Shown: positions 9,851-19,057, counted from the stretch's first letter. The stretch is 64,000 nt of DNA from Flavobacterium ginsenosidimutans (GCF_003254625.1 NZ_QJRJ01000076.1:1-64000), one strand, 5' to 3'. Numbers and translations are program-made. The notes: generated by a model not told the origin, from the sequence alone.

Positions 9851-10273
9851 ATGGAAAATGTAAAAAGTTTGAATAAATGGGCAAATTCGCACACTTATTT
9901 ACCAGTTGATTTAGTACGTATTGTTTTGGGTGCATTTTTATTTATGAAGGGTGTCTCTTTCGTCACCAATGTTCAATACTTGCATGATTTGATTTCCCCT
10001 ATCGATAAATATGGCGGAGGTATGTTTATGCTGCATTACATTGCTCCAGCCCACATGATTGGTGGTATAATGATTATTTTTGGACTATTAACCAGATGGG
10101 CAATCGCTGCTCAATTACCAATCTTATTTGGTGCAGTTCTCGTAAACTCTATGGGAAAAATGCACTCTGAAAGTTTGCTTCTGGCTGTAGTTGTATTATT
10201 GGTCTGCACCTTCTTCCTATTTTATGGAAGTGGTAAACATTCTGCAGATTACTACTTTAAAATGCAACAATAA
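9851..10273 (+). CDS. DoxX family integral membrane protein
   Basis: 140 aa with four predicted membrane helices (about 20-38, 55-80, 85-105 and 110-128). The pattern VDLVRIVLGAFLFMKG and IAPAHMIGGIMIIFGLLTRW is DoxX-like. Family members are small inner-membrane proteins, some linked to redox or thiol stress. Precise function here is unknown. It has its own terminator. Confidence 0.75.
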   Translation: MENVKSLNKWANSHTYLPVDLVRIVLGAFLFMKGVSFVTNVQYLHDLISPIDKYGGGMFMLHYIAPAHMIGGIMIIFGLLTRWAIAAQLPILFGAVLVNSMGKMHSESLLLAVVVLLVCTFFLFYGSGKHSADYYFKMQQ

Positions 10274-10281
10274 CTTCATAA

Positions 10282-10320
10282 ATCCTCAGTTTTTTACGAA
10301 AAAAGGCTGAGGATATTTTT
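10282..10320 (+). terminator. rho-independent terminator after doxX-like gene
   Basis: ATCCTCAG and CTGAGGAT form the stem with an AT-rich upper part (TTTTTT/AAAAAA), followed by ATTTTTT. Confidence 0.8.
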
Positions 10321-10381
10321 TGAGTGTTAATTAATTCTATAAAATTTCTTTTATTGTGTTTTATGACTTAAATTCGCCGAC

Positions 10382-10726
10382 ATGAATTGGATTCGTAAAA
10401 CCGTTATTTTCATTGTCCTTTTACTTGCAGGTCTATTTGCTTATCAAGCAGATCAGTCTTCTGTACACGTAATTGAAACAAAATCGGATACGAATTTCTG
10501 TAAAGACTTTGCAGATTCATCTGCATTTATTCAGCCACAAGGAAGTTATCAATTTGCGGCAAACATCAAAACAAATTCAACTGGAATAATCAAATGTTTT
10601 GATTCACTTTTACCGCTGGTACCACAGCATCAGACCGTTACATCTATTACAGCATATACTAAACTCTTTACTACTCAGAGTAAAAAGGTTTTAGTCATAC
10701 TCTATGCTTTCCATTTTTTCTGGTAA
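10382..10726 (+). CDS. hypothetical secreted or membrane-anchored protein
   Basis: Not recognised. 114 aa: a hydrophobic N-terminal segment at about 7-21 (signal peptide or anchor), then a polar domain with two cysteines (C40 and C72), and a hydrophobic aromatic C-terminus. ATG start about 60 bases after the preceding terminator. It could be coding in full or have a different 3' end; codon use looks like its neighbours. Confidence 0.5.
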   Translation: MNWIRKTVIFIVLLLAGLFAYQADQSSVHVIETKSDTNFCKDFADSSAFIQPQGSYQFAANIKTNSTGIIKCFDSLLPLVPQHQTVTSITAYTKLFTTQSKKVLVILYAFHFFW

Positions 10727-10834
10727 ATAAATATCTGATCTCTTTTTGAAGATTTATTCTTCATTTACAAGTAAACTGTTTTCTAACTGAAGACTGTTTC
10801 GCATATCATTTTATTTATTTCATTAAAAAACATT

Positions 10835-11311
10835 ATGGAAACTACAACCACAATAATGGGTATTGTGATTTTAATTATTGTTGCTATCCCAATATATTTT
10901 TCTGCGCGCTCGTCGGCAGCTAGTAAATCAAGAATTTTAAACATTAAGAAACGATTCAATCCAACAAATCCTGAGAGTTTTGACTTGACTGAATCTATCA
11001 ATAATAAGACCTTAACGATTGATCAGAAAAATAATAAATTCATTTTAATGAATTTCAATCCAAATCAGCAAGAGTCAATATATGTTGATTTGAACACAAT
11101 TGCTTCATGTAAACTTGTTCCGACAACTGATTCAAATTCAGATACAATTATTAAAATTGATTTTGAATTTCAAGAAAAAGGAACATCTAAAAAAATAATA
11201 ATTCCATTCTATGATTTTGACGATGACCGCATCAAACAGATTAGCGTTTATCAAGATCATCAGTTTGCGAAAAAATGGCTTAAAATCATCCAAGATTCTA
11301 TATCACGTTAG
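10835..11311 (+). CDS. hypothetical membrane-anchored protein
   Basis: Not recognised. 158 aa with one N-terminal membrane helix (about 6-24) followed by a soluble, beta-rich domain facing either side of the membrane. Its layout resembles PH-like or YcxB-like domains: strands NKTLTIDQKNNKFIL, DLNTIASCKLV, DTIIKIDFEF and a final helix ending KKWLKIIQDS. That resemblance is inference. Followed by a terminator, then hemN. Confidence 0.6.
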   Translation: METTTTIMGIVILIIVAIPIYFSARSSAASKSRILNIKKRFNPTNPESFDLTESINNKTLTIDQKNNKFILMNFNPNQQESIYVDLNTIASCKLVPTTDSNSDTIIKIDFEFQEKGTSKKIIIPFYDFDDDRIKQISVYQDHQFAKKWLKIIQDSISR

Positions 11312-11326
11312 TTATTTAATTCAATA

Positions 11327-11360
11327 AGGAGACTCAAATTTTGGGTCTCTTTTTTTTTTT
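11327..11360 (+). terminator. rho-independent terminator upstream of hemN
   Basis: Stem GAGAC/GTCTC extended by flanking pairs, followed by eleven T. It isolates hemN from upstream transcription. Confidence 0.85.
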
Positions 11361-11369
11361 ACAGTTTTC

Positions 11370-11413
11370 ATGATATTTGTCATTTTATGTCACTGCTTGA
11401 AGTTTTAATTTTG
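11370..11413 (+). promoter_or_regulatory. Fnr-like operator and -7 box of hemN
   Basis: Operator ATGATATTTGTCAT at 11370-11383 (core TGAT-N4-GTCA), then exactly 22 bases, then a TAATTTTG -7 box at 11406-11413. The operator centre falls near -41.5 from the expected start, as for class II Fnr activation. The unit spans 44 bases, identical to those at 18959, 21463 and 30202. Confidence 0.75.
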
Positions 11414-11434
11414 ATGTAAACTAAATCCGTCGTT

Positions 11435-12799
11435 ATGAAAATCTCTTTGACTCAAAAATACAATGTCCCAGGTCCAAGATATACAAGTTATCCGACAGTT
11501 CCGTACTGGAATGAAGCAGATTTTACTGCAGAAAAATGGATCACAACTTTACAGAAATCATTTTCAGAAAGTAATTCGAAGAACGGAATCAGTTTATATA
11601 TTCATTTGCCTTTTTGCGAAAGCATGTGCACATTTTGCGGATGCAATAAGCGAATTACAAAAAATCACTCCGTAGAAGAAAAATACATTCAAGCAGTTTT
11701 AAAAGAATGGAGCTTATATTGCAAATTTCTTCCTGAAAAACCTGTCATTAAAGAAATTCATTTAGGTGGAGGAACTCCAACATTTTTTTCAAAAGAGAAT
11801 TTAGAAAGCCTTATTAACGGAATTTTTGTTCATGCTGTAAAAGCAGAAAATCACGAATTTAGTTTTGAAGGACATCCTAATAATACCACTTACGAGCAGC
11901 TTAAAAAATTATATGATTTAGGCTTTCGCCGAGTAAGTTTTGGAGTTCAAGATTACTCCTCTACGGTTCAAAAAGCAATAAATAGAATCCAGCCTTTTCA
12001 TAACGTTGCTAAAGTAACTTTTTGGGCAAAAGAAATTGGTTATACTTCAATTGGACACGATATTATTTTTGGACTTCCCTTTCAAACTATCGAAGATGTA
12101 ATTGATACGGTTGAAAAAACTAATTCATTAAAACCAGACAGATTAGCATTTTACAGCTATGCACATGTACCTTGGATAAAAGGAAACGGGCAACGTGGAT
12201 TTAATGAAGAAAATTTACCAAAGGATGCCGAGAAAAGAAAATTGTACGAAATTGGGAAAAAACTTTTAATTCAAAATGGTTATCATGAAATTGGTATGGA
12301 CCATTTTGCTTTAGCTGATGACAGTTTGTACAAAGCAGCTCATAATGGAAAACTACACAGAAATTTTATGGGCTACAGCGCTTCTAAAACACAAGTTATG
12401 ATAGGACTTGGTGTTTCTTCAATAAGCGATAGCTGGTACAGTTTTGCTCAAAACACAAAAAGTCTTGAGGAATATTATGAGATTTTAGAATCTGATAAAC
12501 TTCCTGTTGTAAAAGGTCATATTTTAAATGATGAAGATCTTATTATTAGAAAACACATCCTAAATTTAACCTGCGAATTAGAAACTTCTTGGACGGCAGA
12601 GTCTCTAAATTTTGCTGAACTTCCAGAAGTTTTAATTGCTTTGAAAGAAATCGAAAACGACAATTTGATTGTTATTGAAAATAATAAAATAAAAATTACA
12701 GAAGAAGGCAGACCTTTTGTTCGCAATATCTGTATGGCATTCGATTTACATCTAAAAAGAAAGTCACCGGAAACAAATCTGTTTTCGATGACTGTATAA
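11435..12799 (+). CDS. hemN: oxygen-independent coproporphyrinogen III oxidase
   Basis: Radical-SAM enzyme that decarboxylates coproporphyrinogen III to protoporphyrinogen IX without oxygen. 454 aa, full HemN length. Seen: N-terminal VPGPRYTSYPTVPYW typical of true HemN rather than HemW, and the cluster motif C61-x3-C65-x2-C68-x-C70, one residue off the E. coli numbering. LGGGTPTFF and the GHPNNTTY region follow. The preceding Fnr-like operator fits expression when oxygen is low. It ends 23 bases from the convergent TauE-like gene that finishes the cco cluster. Confidence 0.95.
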   Translation: MKISLTQKYNVPGPRYTSYPTVPYWNEADFTAEKWITTLQKSFSESNSKNGISLYIHLPFCESMCTFCGCNKRITKNHSVEEKYIQAVLKEWSLYCKFLPEKPVIKEIHLGGGTPTFFSKENLESLINGIFVHAVKAENHEFSFEGHPNNTTYEQLKKLYDLGFRRVSFGVQDYSSTVQKAINRIQPFHNVAKVTFWAKEIGYTSIGHDIIFGLPFQTIEDVIDTVEKTNSLKPDRLAFYSYAHVPWIKGNGQRGFNEENLPKDAEKRKLYEIGKKLLIQNGYHEIGMDHFALADDSLYKAAHNGKLHRNFMGYSASKTQVMIGLGVSSISDSWYSFAQNTKSLEEYYEILESDKLPVVKGHILNDEDLIIRKHILNLTCELETSWTAESLNFAELPEVLIALKEIENDNLIVIENNKIKITEEGRPFVRNICMAFDLHLKRKSPETNLFSMTV

Positions 12800-12822
12800 A
12801 TTAATCTTTAGAAAATATACTT

Positions 12823-13524
12823 TTAGTGGCAGTTTGGAGTCTGCTGTACAAATAAACTCATGTTCGAAGGTGAAATATAAGGAATTCCTAATCCTAATCC
12901 GCGAAGGATAAATAAAACCCCAATTACAACCGCTACATACGGAATTGCTTTCTGAATTTTATTTCGAAATGGCAATCTCAATAACGTGTTTACATAAACT
13001 ACAATTGTCATTAACGGAATACTTCCTATTCCGAATAAAAGCATATAAAGAACTCCGTAGCCAGCACTTTGCATAGCAATTGCTCCAAATAATGCAACAT
13101 AAACCATTCCGCAAGGAAGAAAACCATTCAAAAGACCAATTGTAAAAAGAGATTTATAGCTTTTATTTTTAAATTGACTTCCAAGGTTGGTTTTTATTTT
13201 TGAAATGATTCTGTAAACAGGTTTAGAAAAATTGTATTGAGCAAATTTCTTCTCTGGAATTAAAACCACAATAATCATTATTACACCAATAATAATTGAC
13301 ATTTTCTGTTGTAATCCTGCCAGGAAAAAACCTCTTCCAAGTAATCCAAAAATTAACCCGATTGAAGCATAAGCTGTTAAACGACCAAAATGATACGTCA
13401 TAATTTGCGTTACCTTTTTAGCTTCATTTTGCCTGTCTACAGGAAGCATCATGGCAATTGGCCCGCACATTCCAACACAATGCAGACTACTGATCAAACC
13501 TAAAAAGAAAGCTGAGAATAACAT
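12823..13524 (-). CDS. TauE/SafE-like (UreH-type) membrane protein of the cco cluster
   Basis: 233 aa with about six membrane helices and the HCVGMCGPIAMM motif near residues 15-26, typical of the UreH/DsbD-like transmembrane family often annotated sulfite exporter TauE/SafE. A second NGFLPCGMVYVAL motif occurs near 134-146. Proteins of this type are commonly encoded next to ccoG-ccoH and are suspected in copper or thiol delivery for oxidase assembly. Here it lies 6 bases after ccoH, so is probably the last gene of the operon. The transported substrate cannot be read from sequence. Confidence 0.75.
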   Translation of the reverse strand: MLFSAFFLGLISSLHCVGMCGPIAMMLPVDRQNEAKKVTQIMTYHFGRLTAYASIGLIFGLLGRGFFLAGLQQKMSIIIGVIMIIVVLIPEKKFAQYNFSKPVYRIISKIKTNLGSQFKNKSYKSLFTIGLLNGFLPCGMVYVALFGAIAMQSAGYGVLYMLLFGIGSIPLMTIVVYVNTLLRLPFRNKIQKAIPYVAVVIGVLFILRGLGLGIPYISPSNMSLFVQQTPNCH

Positions 13525-13530
13525 TTTGAT

Positions 13531-13980
13531 TTAGTTTACGTAAATAACTTCTTTAGTGAGATATTTTTTTCCTTCATATTGCCATTCCATATTCACATCC
13601 CAACGGCCTTTTATTAGTTTTTTCTGCGGAATCAATATTGATGAATTGCTTAAAGCAATTTGAGTATTAAAATCAAATTTCTTATTTGAAGGTCTATACA
13701 GCAAGATATTTCCTTTCACTTTATCACTTTCAAATCCTGCAGGAAATGTTACTGCTACACCATCCTCAGTATATTTTATTGATGGTTTGTGCTGTAAATC
13801 GTGAGCATTTTGAATTCTAGCCATTTCTTCCTGAAAATGCGTGTCGTGTTTGTAATATTCTTCAACAACCAAATCGTTATCGTATTTAGAATTTGATTGC
13901 ACTTCAAAAACAAAATATAAAATAAATGTCATAAACAATGCAAATGCAATGACGATTCCTGTTCCCCAATTAATTTTCAT
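13531..13980 (-). CDS. ccoH: cbb3 oxidase assembly protein CcoH/FixH
   Basis: 149 aa: one N-terminal membrane helix (about 7-26), then a FixH domain exposed to the periplasm, with the conserved EEYYKHDTHFQEEMARI region at about 41-57. CcoH stabilises the cbb3 oxidase during assembly. It sits 10 bases downstream of ccoG and 6 bases upstream of the TauE-like gene, the canonical order. Confidence 0.85.
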   Translation of the reverse strand: MKINWGTGIVIAFALFMTFILYFVFEVQSNSKYDNDLVVEEYYKHDTHFQEEMARIQNAHDLQHKPSIKYTEDGVAVTFPAGFESDKVKGNILLYRPSNKKFDFNTQIALSNSSILIPQKKLIKGRWDVNMEWQYEGKKYLTKEVIYVN

Positions 13981-13990
13981 AATAATTATT

Positions 13991-15409
13991 TTAATTAAAA
14001 CTTCGTGGTCCTAAGAAATTTGTAGTTGTTGTTTCTAGGAGTTGAGAACCATTATAAACTCCAATTTTTACTTTTGTTTTGTCACTTTCTAATAAAACTT
14101 CATCAATTTCGATAAACAAAGTTCCTTGAGAAATTCCTTCTTTCGCAACTTTAAAATGTTCTTTACCAACATTCTTAATTTCTCCTTTTTGATCAATCAA
14201 TTCGAAATGAATATCATTGTAATCTTTCATTGTCTTGTTTACAATTTTATAGGTGTAAACATTACTGATTTTTTCCCCATTATGTTGAAACAACTGACCT
14301 GGTAAACGTAAAACTACCGCTTGTACATCTGTTCTTAAAAACAGCATTCCAACAAAAATACTCAATAGAATAAAGAGGACAGCTGTGTATCCTTTCATTC
14401 TTGAGGTAAATTTGAAAGGTTCTTTTTTGGCAATTTCATCTTCAGAAGCATAACGAATAAGACCTTTTGGCAACCCTACAGATTCCATAATATGATCGCA
14501 TTCATCTATACAGGCAGTACAGTTTGTGCATTCTAACTGCGTTCCGTTTCTAATGTCAATTCCCATTGGACAGACATGAACGCATTGAAGACAATCAATA
14601 CAATCTCCTTTTCCTGTCAATGCTCTATCTTCATTTTTTTTGAATTTTGCACGGCCTTCTTCTTTTTCACCGCGAACAAAATCGTAGGCAACATTTATAG
14701 ATTTATTATCTAAAAGAACACCTTGCAATCTTCCGTATGGGCAAGCAATAATACAAACCTGTTCACGAAACCAAACAAAAACAAAATAGAAAACGCCTGT
14801 AAATATTAGAAGTGCAATAAAATTACTAGCCTGCGCGATTGGACCTTGCTCAATCATTAAAAATAAAGCATCACTCCCTACCAAATAAGCCAAGAATATA
14901 TTTGCAATAAGAAAAGAAATTAGAAAGAAAATAGTCCATTTGGTGAGTCTTTTTCTAATTTTTTCCCCATTCCATTCTTGTTTTGCTAAACGAGTTTGTG
15001 CGCCACGGTCTCCATCAATCCAATATTCTATTCGACGGAAAACCAATTCAAGGAAAATAGTCTGCGGACAAATCCACCCACAAAATATTCGTCCAAAAAC
15101 GACGGTAAATAAGAGTATAAATACAACACCGATCAGCATTGAAATTACGAAGAGATAAAAATCCTGTGGCCAAAAAGGGAATCCAAAGATATTAAAACGA
15201 CGTTCGATAATATTGAACATCATAAACTGATTCCCATTTATTTTAATAAACGGATTTATGAATAAAATTGCCAATAAAACATAGCTGACAATTTTTCTAT
15301 AATCGTAAAATTTACCAGACGGTTTTTTAGGGAAAATAAATTTCCGTTTACCACCTTCATCTATTGTTCCAATGGTATTTCTAAAAGCTTCGTCTGGTAA
15401 ATTTGACAT
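13991..15409 (-). CDS. ccoG: cytochrome cbb3 oxidase accessory protein CcoG (ferredoxin-type)
   Basis: 472 aa integral membrane protein with polyferredoxin features. Seen: membrane helices at roughly 40-60, 88-115, 158-178, 195-215 and 340-360, the NapH-like VFGRIFCGWICPQTIF motif, and two [4Fe-4S] binding sets near 273-305 (CIDCLQCVHVCP and CTNCTACIDECD). A C-terminal IgG-like domain (about 375-470) is typical. CcoG reduces copper during CuB delivery to the oxidase. Ten bases downstream of ccoP. Confidence 0.93.
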   Translation of the reverse strand: MSNLPDEAFRNTIGTIDEGGKRKFIFPKKPSGKFYDYRKIVSYVLLAILFINPFIKINGNQFMMFNIIERRFNIFGFPFWPQDFYLFVISMLIGVVFILLFTVVFGRIFCGWICPQTIFLELVFRRIEYWIDGDRGAQTRLAKQEWNGEKIRKRLTKWTIFFLISFLIANIFLAYLVGSDALFLMIEQGPIAQASNFIALLIFTGVFYFVFVWFREQVCIIACPYGRLQGVLLDNKSINVAYDFVRGEKEEGRAKFKKNEDRALTGKGDCIDCLQCVHVCPMGIDIRNGTQLECTNCTACIDECDHIMESVGLPKGLIRYASEDEIAKKEPFKFTSRMKGYTAVLFILLSIFVGMLFLRTDVQAVVLRLPGQLFQHNGEKISNVYTYKIVNKTMKDYNDIHFELIDQKGEIKNVGKEHFKVAKEGISQGTLFIEIDEVLLESDKTKVKIGVYNGSQLLETTTTNFLGPRSFN

Positions 15410-15419
15410 GATATTCTAA

Positions 15420-16355
15420 TTATTTTTTAACTTCAGTGGTATCTTTTGGTGCAGTCGCAGCATCAGTTTTAGGAGCGCTATCGTCTACCCAAACCTCTCC
15501 TTCTGCTTCTTTCGGATCTTTAGGATTACTTCCTTGTAAAGACAGAATATAACTAGCGACTTTTTGTATTTCTTTTGGTTTAAGAGTTCCTTTCCAGGCA
15601 ATCATCCCTTTGCCATCTCTACCTCCATTTGTAATGGTGTGGAAAAGATTTTTAATTCCTCCACCTAAAATCCATTTATCATCTGTAAGGTTTGGTCCAA
15701 TTTGTCCTCCTGCATCCGCACGGTGGCACGCAGCACAATTGGTTGTAAAAATTTCTTTTCCTGCGGCTAAACTTGGTTCGTCAGTAAGTAAAACAACCGT
15801 TTTTTCATCCATTAAATCTGGTGCAGTTTTCATGTATTCTTCAACATCAATTTTTGCCTGCGCCATTTCTTTTTTCAACTCCATTTCTTGGTTGTCAGCA
15901 CCTAAAACATCATAACGAACGACATAGATTACTCCAAAAAGAATACAGATGTAGAATAAATACACCCACCAAGGCGGTAAATTATTATCCAACTCTTTGA
16001 TTCCGTCATAATCATGATCCATCAATAAATCGGCTTCTTTTTCAATTGGCTCCGTTTTAGTCAATTTGTGCATTAAGTTTTTGAACCAAGTGCTCTCTTT
16101 GAAACTTAAACTTTCTTCAAGTTCTTTTTGTGCTTTCTCTTCTGGTGATAATAATTGATACATCACTCTATTTACAGCGCTAAGCGTAATTTCGATAGCA
16201 ATCAGAATAAACAAAAAGACAAATAAAAAGAGCGAAACCATTGGGAATTTTATAAAAGCTGGTTTATCGCCTGAATCTATAAAATATTCCATCAAAGCAA
16301 ATACGATGAAGAAAATCAACGGTACTCTAATATATACTGGGAAAAACTTTTTCAT
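15420..16355 (-). CDS. ccoP: cbb3 oxidase subunit CcoP, mono-haem form
   Basis: 311 aa cytochrome c subunit. Seen: two N-terminal hydrophobic segments (about 8-24 and 38-58), a cytosolic linker rich in charge, the CcoP_N-type helix with LPPWWVYLFYICILFG (about 124-150), and one cytochrome c domain with CAACH near residue 206 plus a Met ligand in KGMIAWKG. Proteobacterial CcoP usually carries two haem c domains; only one CxxCH is present here. The C-terminus is low-complexity and charged. Three bases separate it from ccoQ. Confidence 0.9.
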   Translation of the reverse strand: MKKFFPVYIRVPLIFFIVFALMEYFIDSGDKPAFIKFPMVSLFLFVFLFILIAIEITLSAVNRVMYQLLSPEEKAQKELEESLSFKESTWFKNLMHKLTKTEPIEKEADLLMDHDYDGIKELDNNLPPWWVYLFYICILFGVIYVVRYDVLGADNQEMELKKEMAQAKIDVEEYMKTAPDLMDEKTVVLLTDEPSLAAGKEIFTTNCAACHRADAGGQIGPNLTDDKWILGGGIKNLFHTITNGGRDGKGMIAWKGTLKPKEIQKVASYILSLQGSNPKDPKEAEGEVWVDDSAPKTDAATAPKDTTEVKK

Positions 16356-16357
16356 TT

Positions 16358-16552
16358 TTATCTATCTTTTGTAGTTACACTAAGTCCTTCATCTAAAGGT
16401 ATATTACTCATTTCTTGAATTTTTTCTTTTCTATAAGAGAACACCCAAACGCCTAATCCTACAAAGAAGAAGAAGAAAATCAAGAGGGAAATAATCGGGT
16501 ATAATTCTACACCCGATATTGTTTCCATATTGTGTTTTATTTGTTCAAACAT
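16358..16552 (-). CDS. ccoQ: cbb3 oxidase subunit CcoQ
   Basis: 64 aa with a single membrane helix (about 20-39) followed by a short charged tail, as expected for CcoQ/FixQ, which stabilises the CcoNO-CcoP complex. Assigned mainly from its size and its position between ccoNO and ccoP (7 and 2 base gaps). A second ATG eight codons in is possible. Confidence 0.8.
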   Translation of the reverse strand: MFEQIKHNMETISGVELYPIISLLIFFFFFVGLGVWVFSYRKEKIQEMSNIPLDEGLSVTTKDR

Positions 16553-16559
16553 AATGCTG

Positions 16560-18746
16560 TTATTTTGAAGTTTCTTTTACTTTAATATCAGTACCAAGTC
16601 TTTGAATATAAGCGATCAAAGCAACGATTTCTCTTTCGTTCATCGGAATGAATTTTTCGCCTTTTGCAGCAGCTTTTTTGCGGCTGTCTTCGTAACTCTT
16701 CACGAAATCAGGATCACTTTCTAAGCTTTTTTCTATTTTAACTGCTTGTTCTCTTAAAGTTCTTTGTGCATTTGCAACATCTTCTGGAGAATATGGTACA
16801 CCTAATGAAATCATTGCCTGCATTTTCTTTTGTGTCAACGAAATGTCCATTGGTTCATTATCAAATAACCATTTATAACCTGGCATAATTGATCCTGCAG
16901 ATGTACTTTGCGGATTCCACATGTGGTTAAAGTGCCAATTGTCATTGTACTTACCACCTACTCTTAATAAGTCTGGACCTGTACGTTTTGATCCCCATAA
17001 AAATGGATGGTCGTAAACAAACTCACCAGCTTTTGATTGAACTCCATAACGTTCTACTTCACTTCTAAACGGACGAACTGATTGAGAGTGACATCCAACG
17101 CAACCTTCTCTAATGTATAAATCGCGTCCTTCAAGCTCTAACGGTGTATATGGTTTTACACTTGAAATTGTTGGAATATTTGATTTTACCATAATCGTTG
17201 GCACAATCTGAATAACACCTCCAATTAAAATTGCGATTGTAGCTAAAATGGTTAACTGAATTGGTTTTCTTTCTAGCCATGAGTGGAATTTCTCTCCACT
17301 TAATCTACTGCTTTTTATTGTTTGTAAAGCTGGAGCTTGAGCTAATTCATCTTCAATTGTCTGACCTGCTCTTACAGTCATAATAATATTGTAAACCAAT
17401 GTCAGCATACCAATTAAGTACAACGTACCTCCGATAGCTCTCATCCAATACATTGGCATAATAGCCGTTACCGTTTCAAGGAAATTTCCATAAGTTAAAG
17501 TCCCATCTGGATTAAATTGTTTCCACATAGAAGCTTGTTGAAAACCAGCTACATATAACGGAATTGTATATACGATAATACCTAAAGTTCCAATCCAGAA
17601 ATGGAAGTTTGCCAATTTCTTAGAGAATAATTCTGATTTTGTCATTCTTGGAATCAACCAATAGATAATAGCAAATGACATAAAACCATTCCAAGCTAAA
17701 GCTCCTACGTGCACGTGTGCTACGATCCAGTCCGTATAGTGCGCAATAGCATTTACATTTTTTAAAGATAACATCGGACCTTCAAAAGTTGCCATACCGT
17801 AACCTGTAATCGCTACTACGAAGAATTTTAAAACTGGTTCTTCACGAACTTTATCCCAAGCTCCTCTTAATGTAAGAAGACCATTGATCATACCTCCCCA
17901 AGATGGAGCAATTAACATTACTGAGAATGCAACTCCTAAATTCTGAGCCCAGTTTGGCAATGCAGAATACAATAAGTGGTGTGGTCCAGCCCAGATATAT
18001 ATAAAGATTAAAGACCAAAAGTGAATAATAGATAATCTATATGAATAAACAGGTCTGTTTGCAATTTTTGGAACGAAATAGTACATTAATCCCAAAAACG
18101 GGGTTGTCAAGAAGAATGCTACCGCATTGTGCCCGTACCACCATTGTACAAGTGCATCTTGAACACCAGCATAAACAGAGTAACTTTTTAAGCCTGAAAC
18201 CGGAATTTCAATGTTGTTAAAAATGTGCAGTACCGCTACCGTTACAAATGTTGCTAAATAGAACCAAATTGCAACATATAGGTGATGCTCTCTACGACGC
18301 AGCATGGTTCCTATCATATTGATTCCCATTACTACCCAAATTAAAGCGATAGCAATATCAATTGGCCACTCTAATTCTGCATATTCTTTAGAAGAAGTAT
18401 AACCTAACGGAAGTGTAATTGCTGCAGCGACAATAATTAGCTGCCATCCCCAGAAATGAAGGTTACTTAAAAAATCACTAAACATTCTGGCTTTTAGCAA
18501 TCTTTGTAGTGAGTAGTACATACCGGCAAAGAAAGCATTACCCACAAAGGCAAAAATAACTGCATTGGTGTGTAACGGTCTTAAACGGCCGTAACTAAGC
18601 CACGAAATCCCATCTGTCATGTTGGGAAAAAGGTACATTACCGCAAGGGTAAGTCCCACTAACATACCCACAACACCAAAGAGTATTGTGGCGTAAATGA
18701 ATTTTTTTACAATTTTGTTGTCGTAATAAAACTGTTCCATTTCCAT
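16560..18746 (-). CDS. ccoNO: cytochrome cbb3 oxidase, fused CcoN-CcoO subunit
   Basis: 728 aa fusion of the catalytic haem-copper subunit CcoN (about 1-475) and the membrane-anchored cytochrome c subunit CcoO (about 500-728). Seen: haem-ligand histidine in GRLRPLHTNAVIF, WWYGHNAVAFFL and GPHHLLYSALPNW for the binuclear centre, DWIVAHVHVGALAWNG, then CcoO with the haem c motif CVGCHSQ near residue 548 and a Met in IMPGYKWL. High-affinity terminal oxidase that pumps protons while reducing oxygen at low tension. The fusion is characteristic of Bacteroidota. Confidence 0.96.
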   Translation of the reverse strand: MEMEQFYYDNKIVKKFIYATILFGVVGMLVGLTLAVMYLFPNMTDGISWLSYGRLRPLHTNAVIFAFVGNAFFAGMYYSLQRLLKARMFSDFLSNLHFWGWQLIIVAAAITLPLGYTSSKEYAELEWPIDIAIALIWVVMGINMIGTMLRRREHHLYVAIWFYLATFVTVAVLHIFNNIEIPVSGLKSYSVYAGVQDALVQWWYGHNAVAFFLTTPFLGLMYYFVPKIANRPVYSYRLSIIHFWSLIFIYIWAGPHHLLYSALPNWAQNLGVAFSVMLIAPSWGGMINGLLTLRGAWDKVREEPVLKFFVVAITGYGMATFEGPMLSLKNVNAIAHYTDWIVAHVHVGALAWNGFMSFAIIYWLIPRMTKSELFSKKLANFHFWIGTLGIIVYTIPLYVAGFQQASMWKQFNPDGTLTYGNFLETVTAIMPMYWMRAIGGTLYLIGMLTLVYNIIMTVRAGQTIEDELAQAPALQTIKSSRLSGEKFHSWLERKPIQLTILATIAILIGGVIQIVPTIMVKSNIPTISSVKPYTPLELEGRDLYIREGCVGCHSQSVRPFRSEVERYGVQSKAGEFVYDHPFLWGSKRTGPDLLRVGGKYNDNWHFNHMWNPQSTSAGSIMPGYKWLFDNEPMDISLTQKKMQAMISLGVPYSPEDVANAQRTLREQAVKIEKSLESDPDFVKSYEDSRKKAAAKGEKFIPMNEREIVALIAYIQRLGTDIKVKETSK

Positions 18747-18748
18747 AA

Positions 18749-18940
18749 TTATACTTGTTTTTCTTCGATTGGTGAATTATTATTTTGGGAATTAATTTTG
18801 GTTTCGTCATCAAAAAGAATCCTGACTGAAGGCGTATAATCATCATCGTACTGTCCAGATTTGACAGCGATAATAAAGGCAATAAAGAAACAGATTGCCA
18901 CAAAAATACTTACTGAAATTAATAGATAAATAACACTCAT
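18749..18940 (-). CDS. ccoS: cbb3 oxidase assembly protein CcoS
   Basis: 63 aa: one N-terminal membrane helix (about 4-26) followed by the conserved KSGQYDDDYTPSVRILFDDE stretch that defines CcoS. It is needed for cofactor insertion into the oxidase. It leads the operon, two bases ahead of ccoNO, and its promoter carries an Fnr-like operator. Confidence 0.93.
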   Translation of the reverse strand: MSVIYLLISVSIFVAICFFIAFIIAVKSGQYDDDYTPSVRILFDDETKINSQNNNSPIEEKQV

Positions 18941-18958
18941 ACCTTAGATTTATATTAA

Positions 18959-19002
18959 CAAAATTACTTCGTTAAAGGCGCATAAAATATGATAATTATC
19001 AT
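18959..19002 (-). promoter_or_regulatory. Fnr-like operator and -7 box of the cco operon
   Basis: Perfect 14-bp palindrome ATGATAATTATCAT at 18989-19002 (core TGAT-N4-ATCA), then 22 bases, then minus-strand -7 box TAATTTTG at 18959-18966, ending 18 bases before the ccoS ATG. No TTTG -33 element is visible where the operator ends, as expected for an activator-dependent promoter. Confidence 0.82.
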
Positions 19003-19057
19003 AAACAAAAAGATTGTTAAATTTATAAAAAAAATCTTATGTTACAATTTATAATCA

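Noticed and set aside
15610..15915. 101-codon plus-strand open frame opposite ccoP
   Set aside because: It is antisense to a well-supported cytochrome subunit, has no promoter or family likeness, and reflects the codon structure of the real gene.
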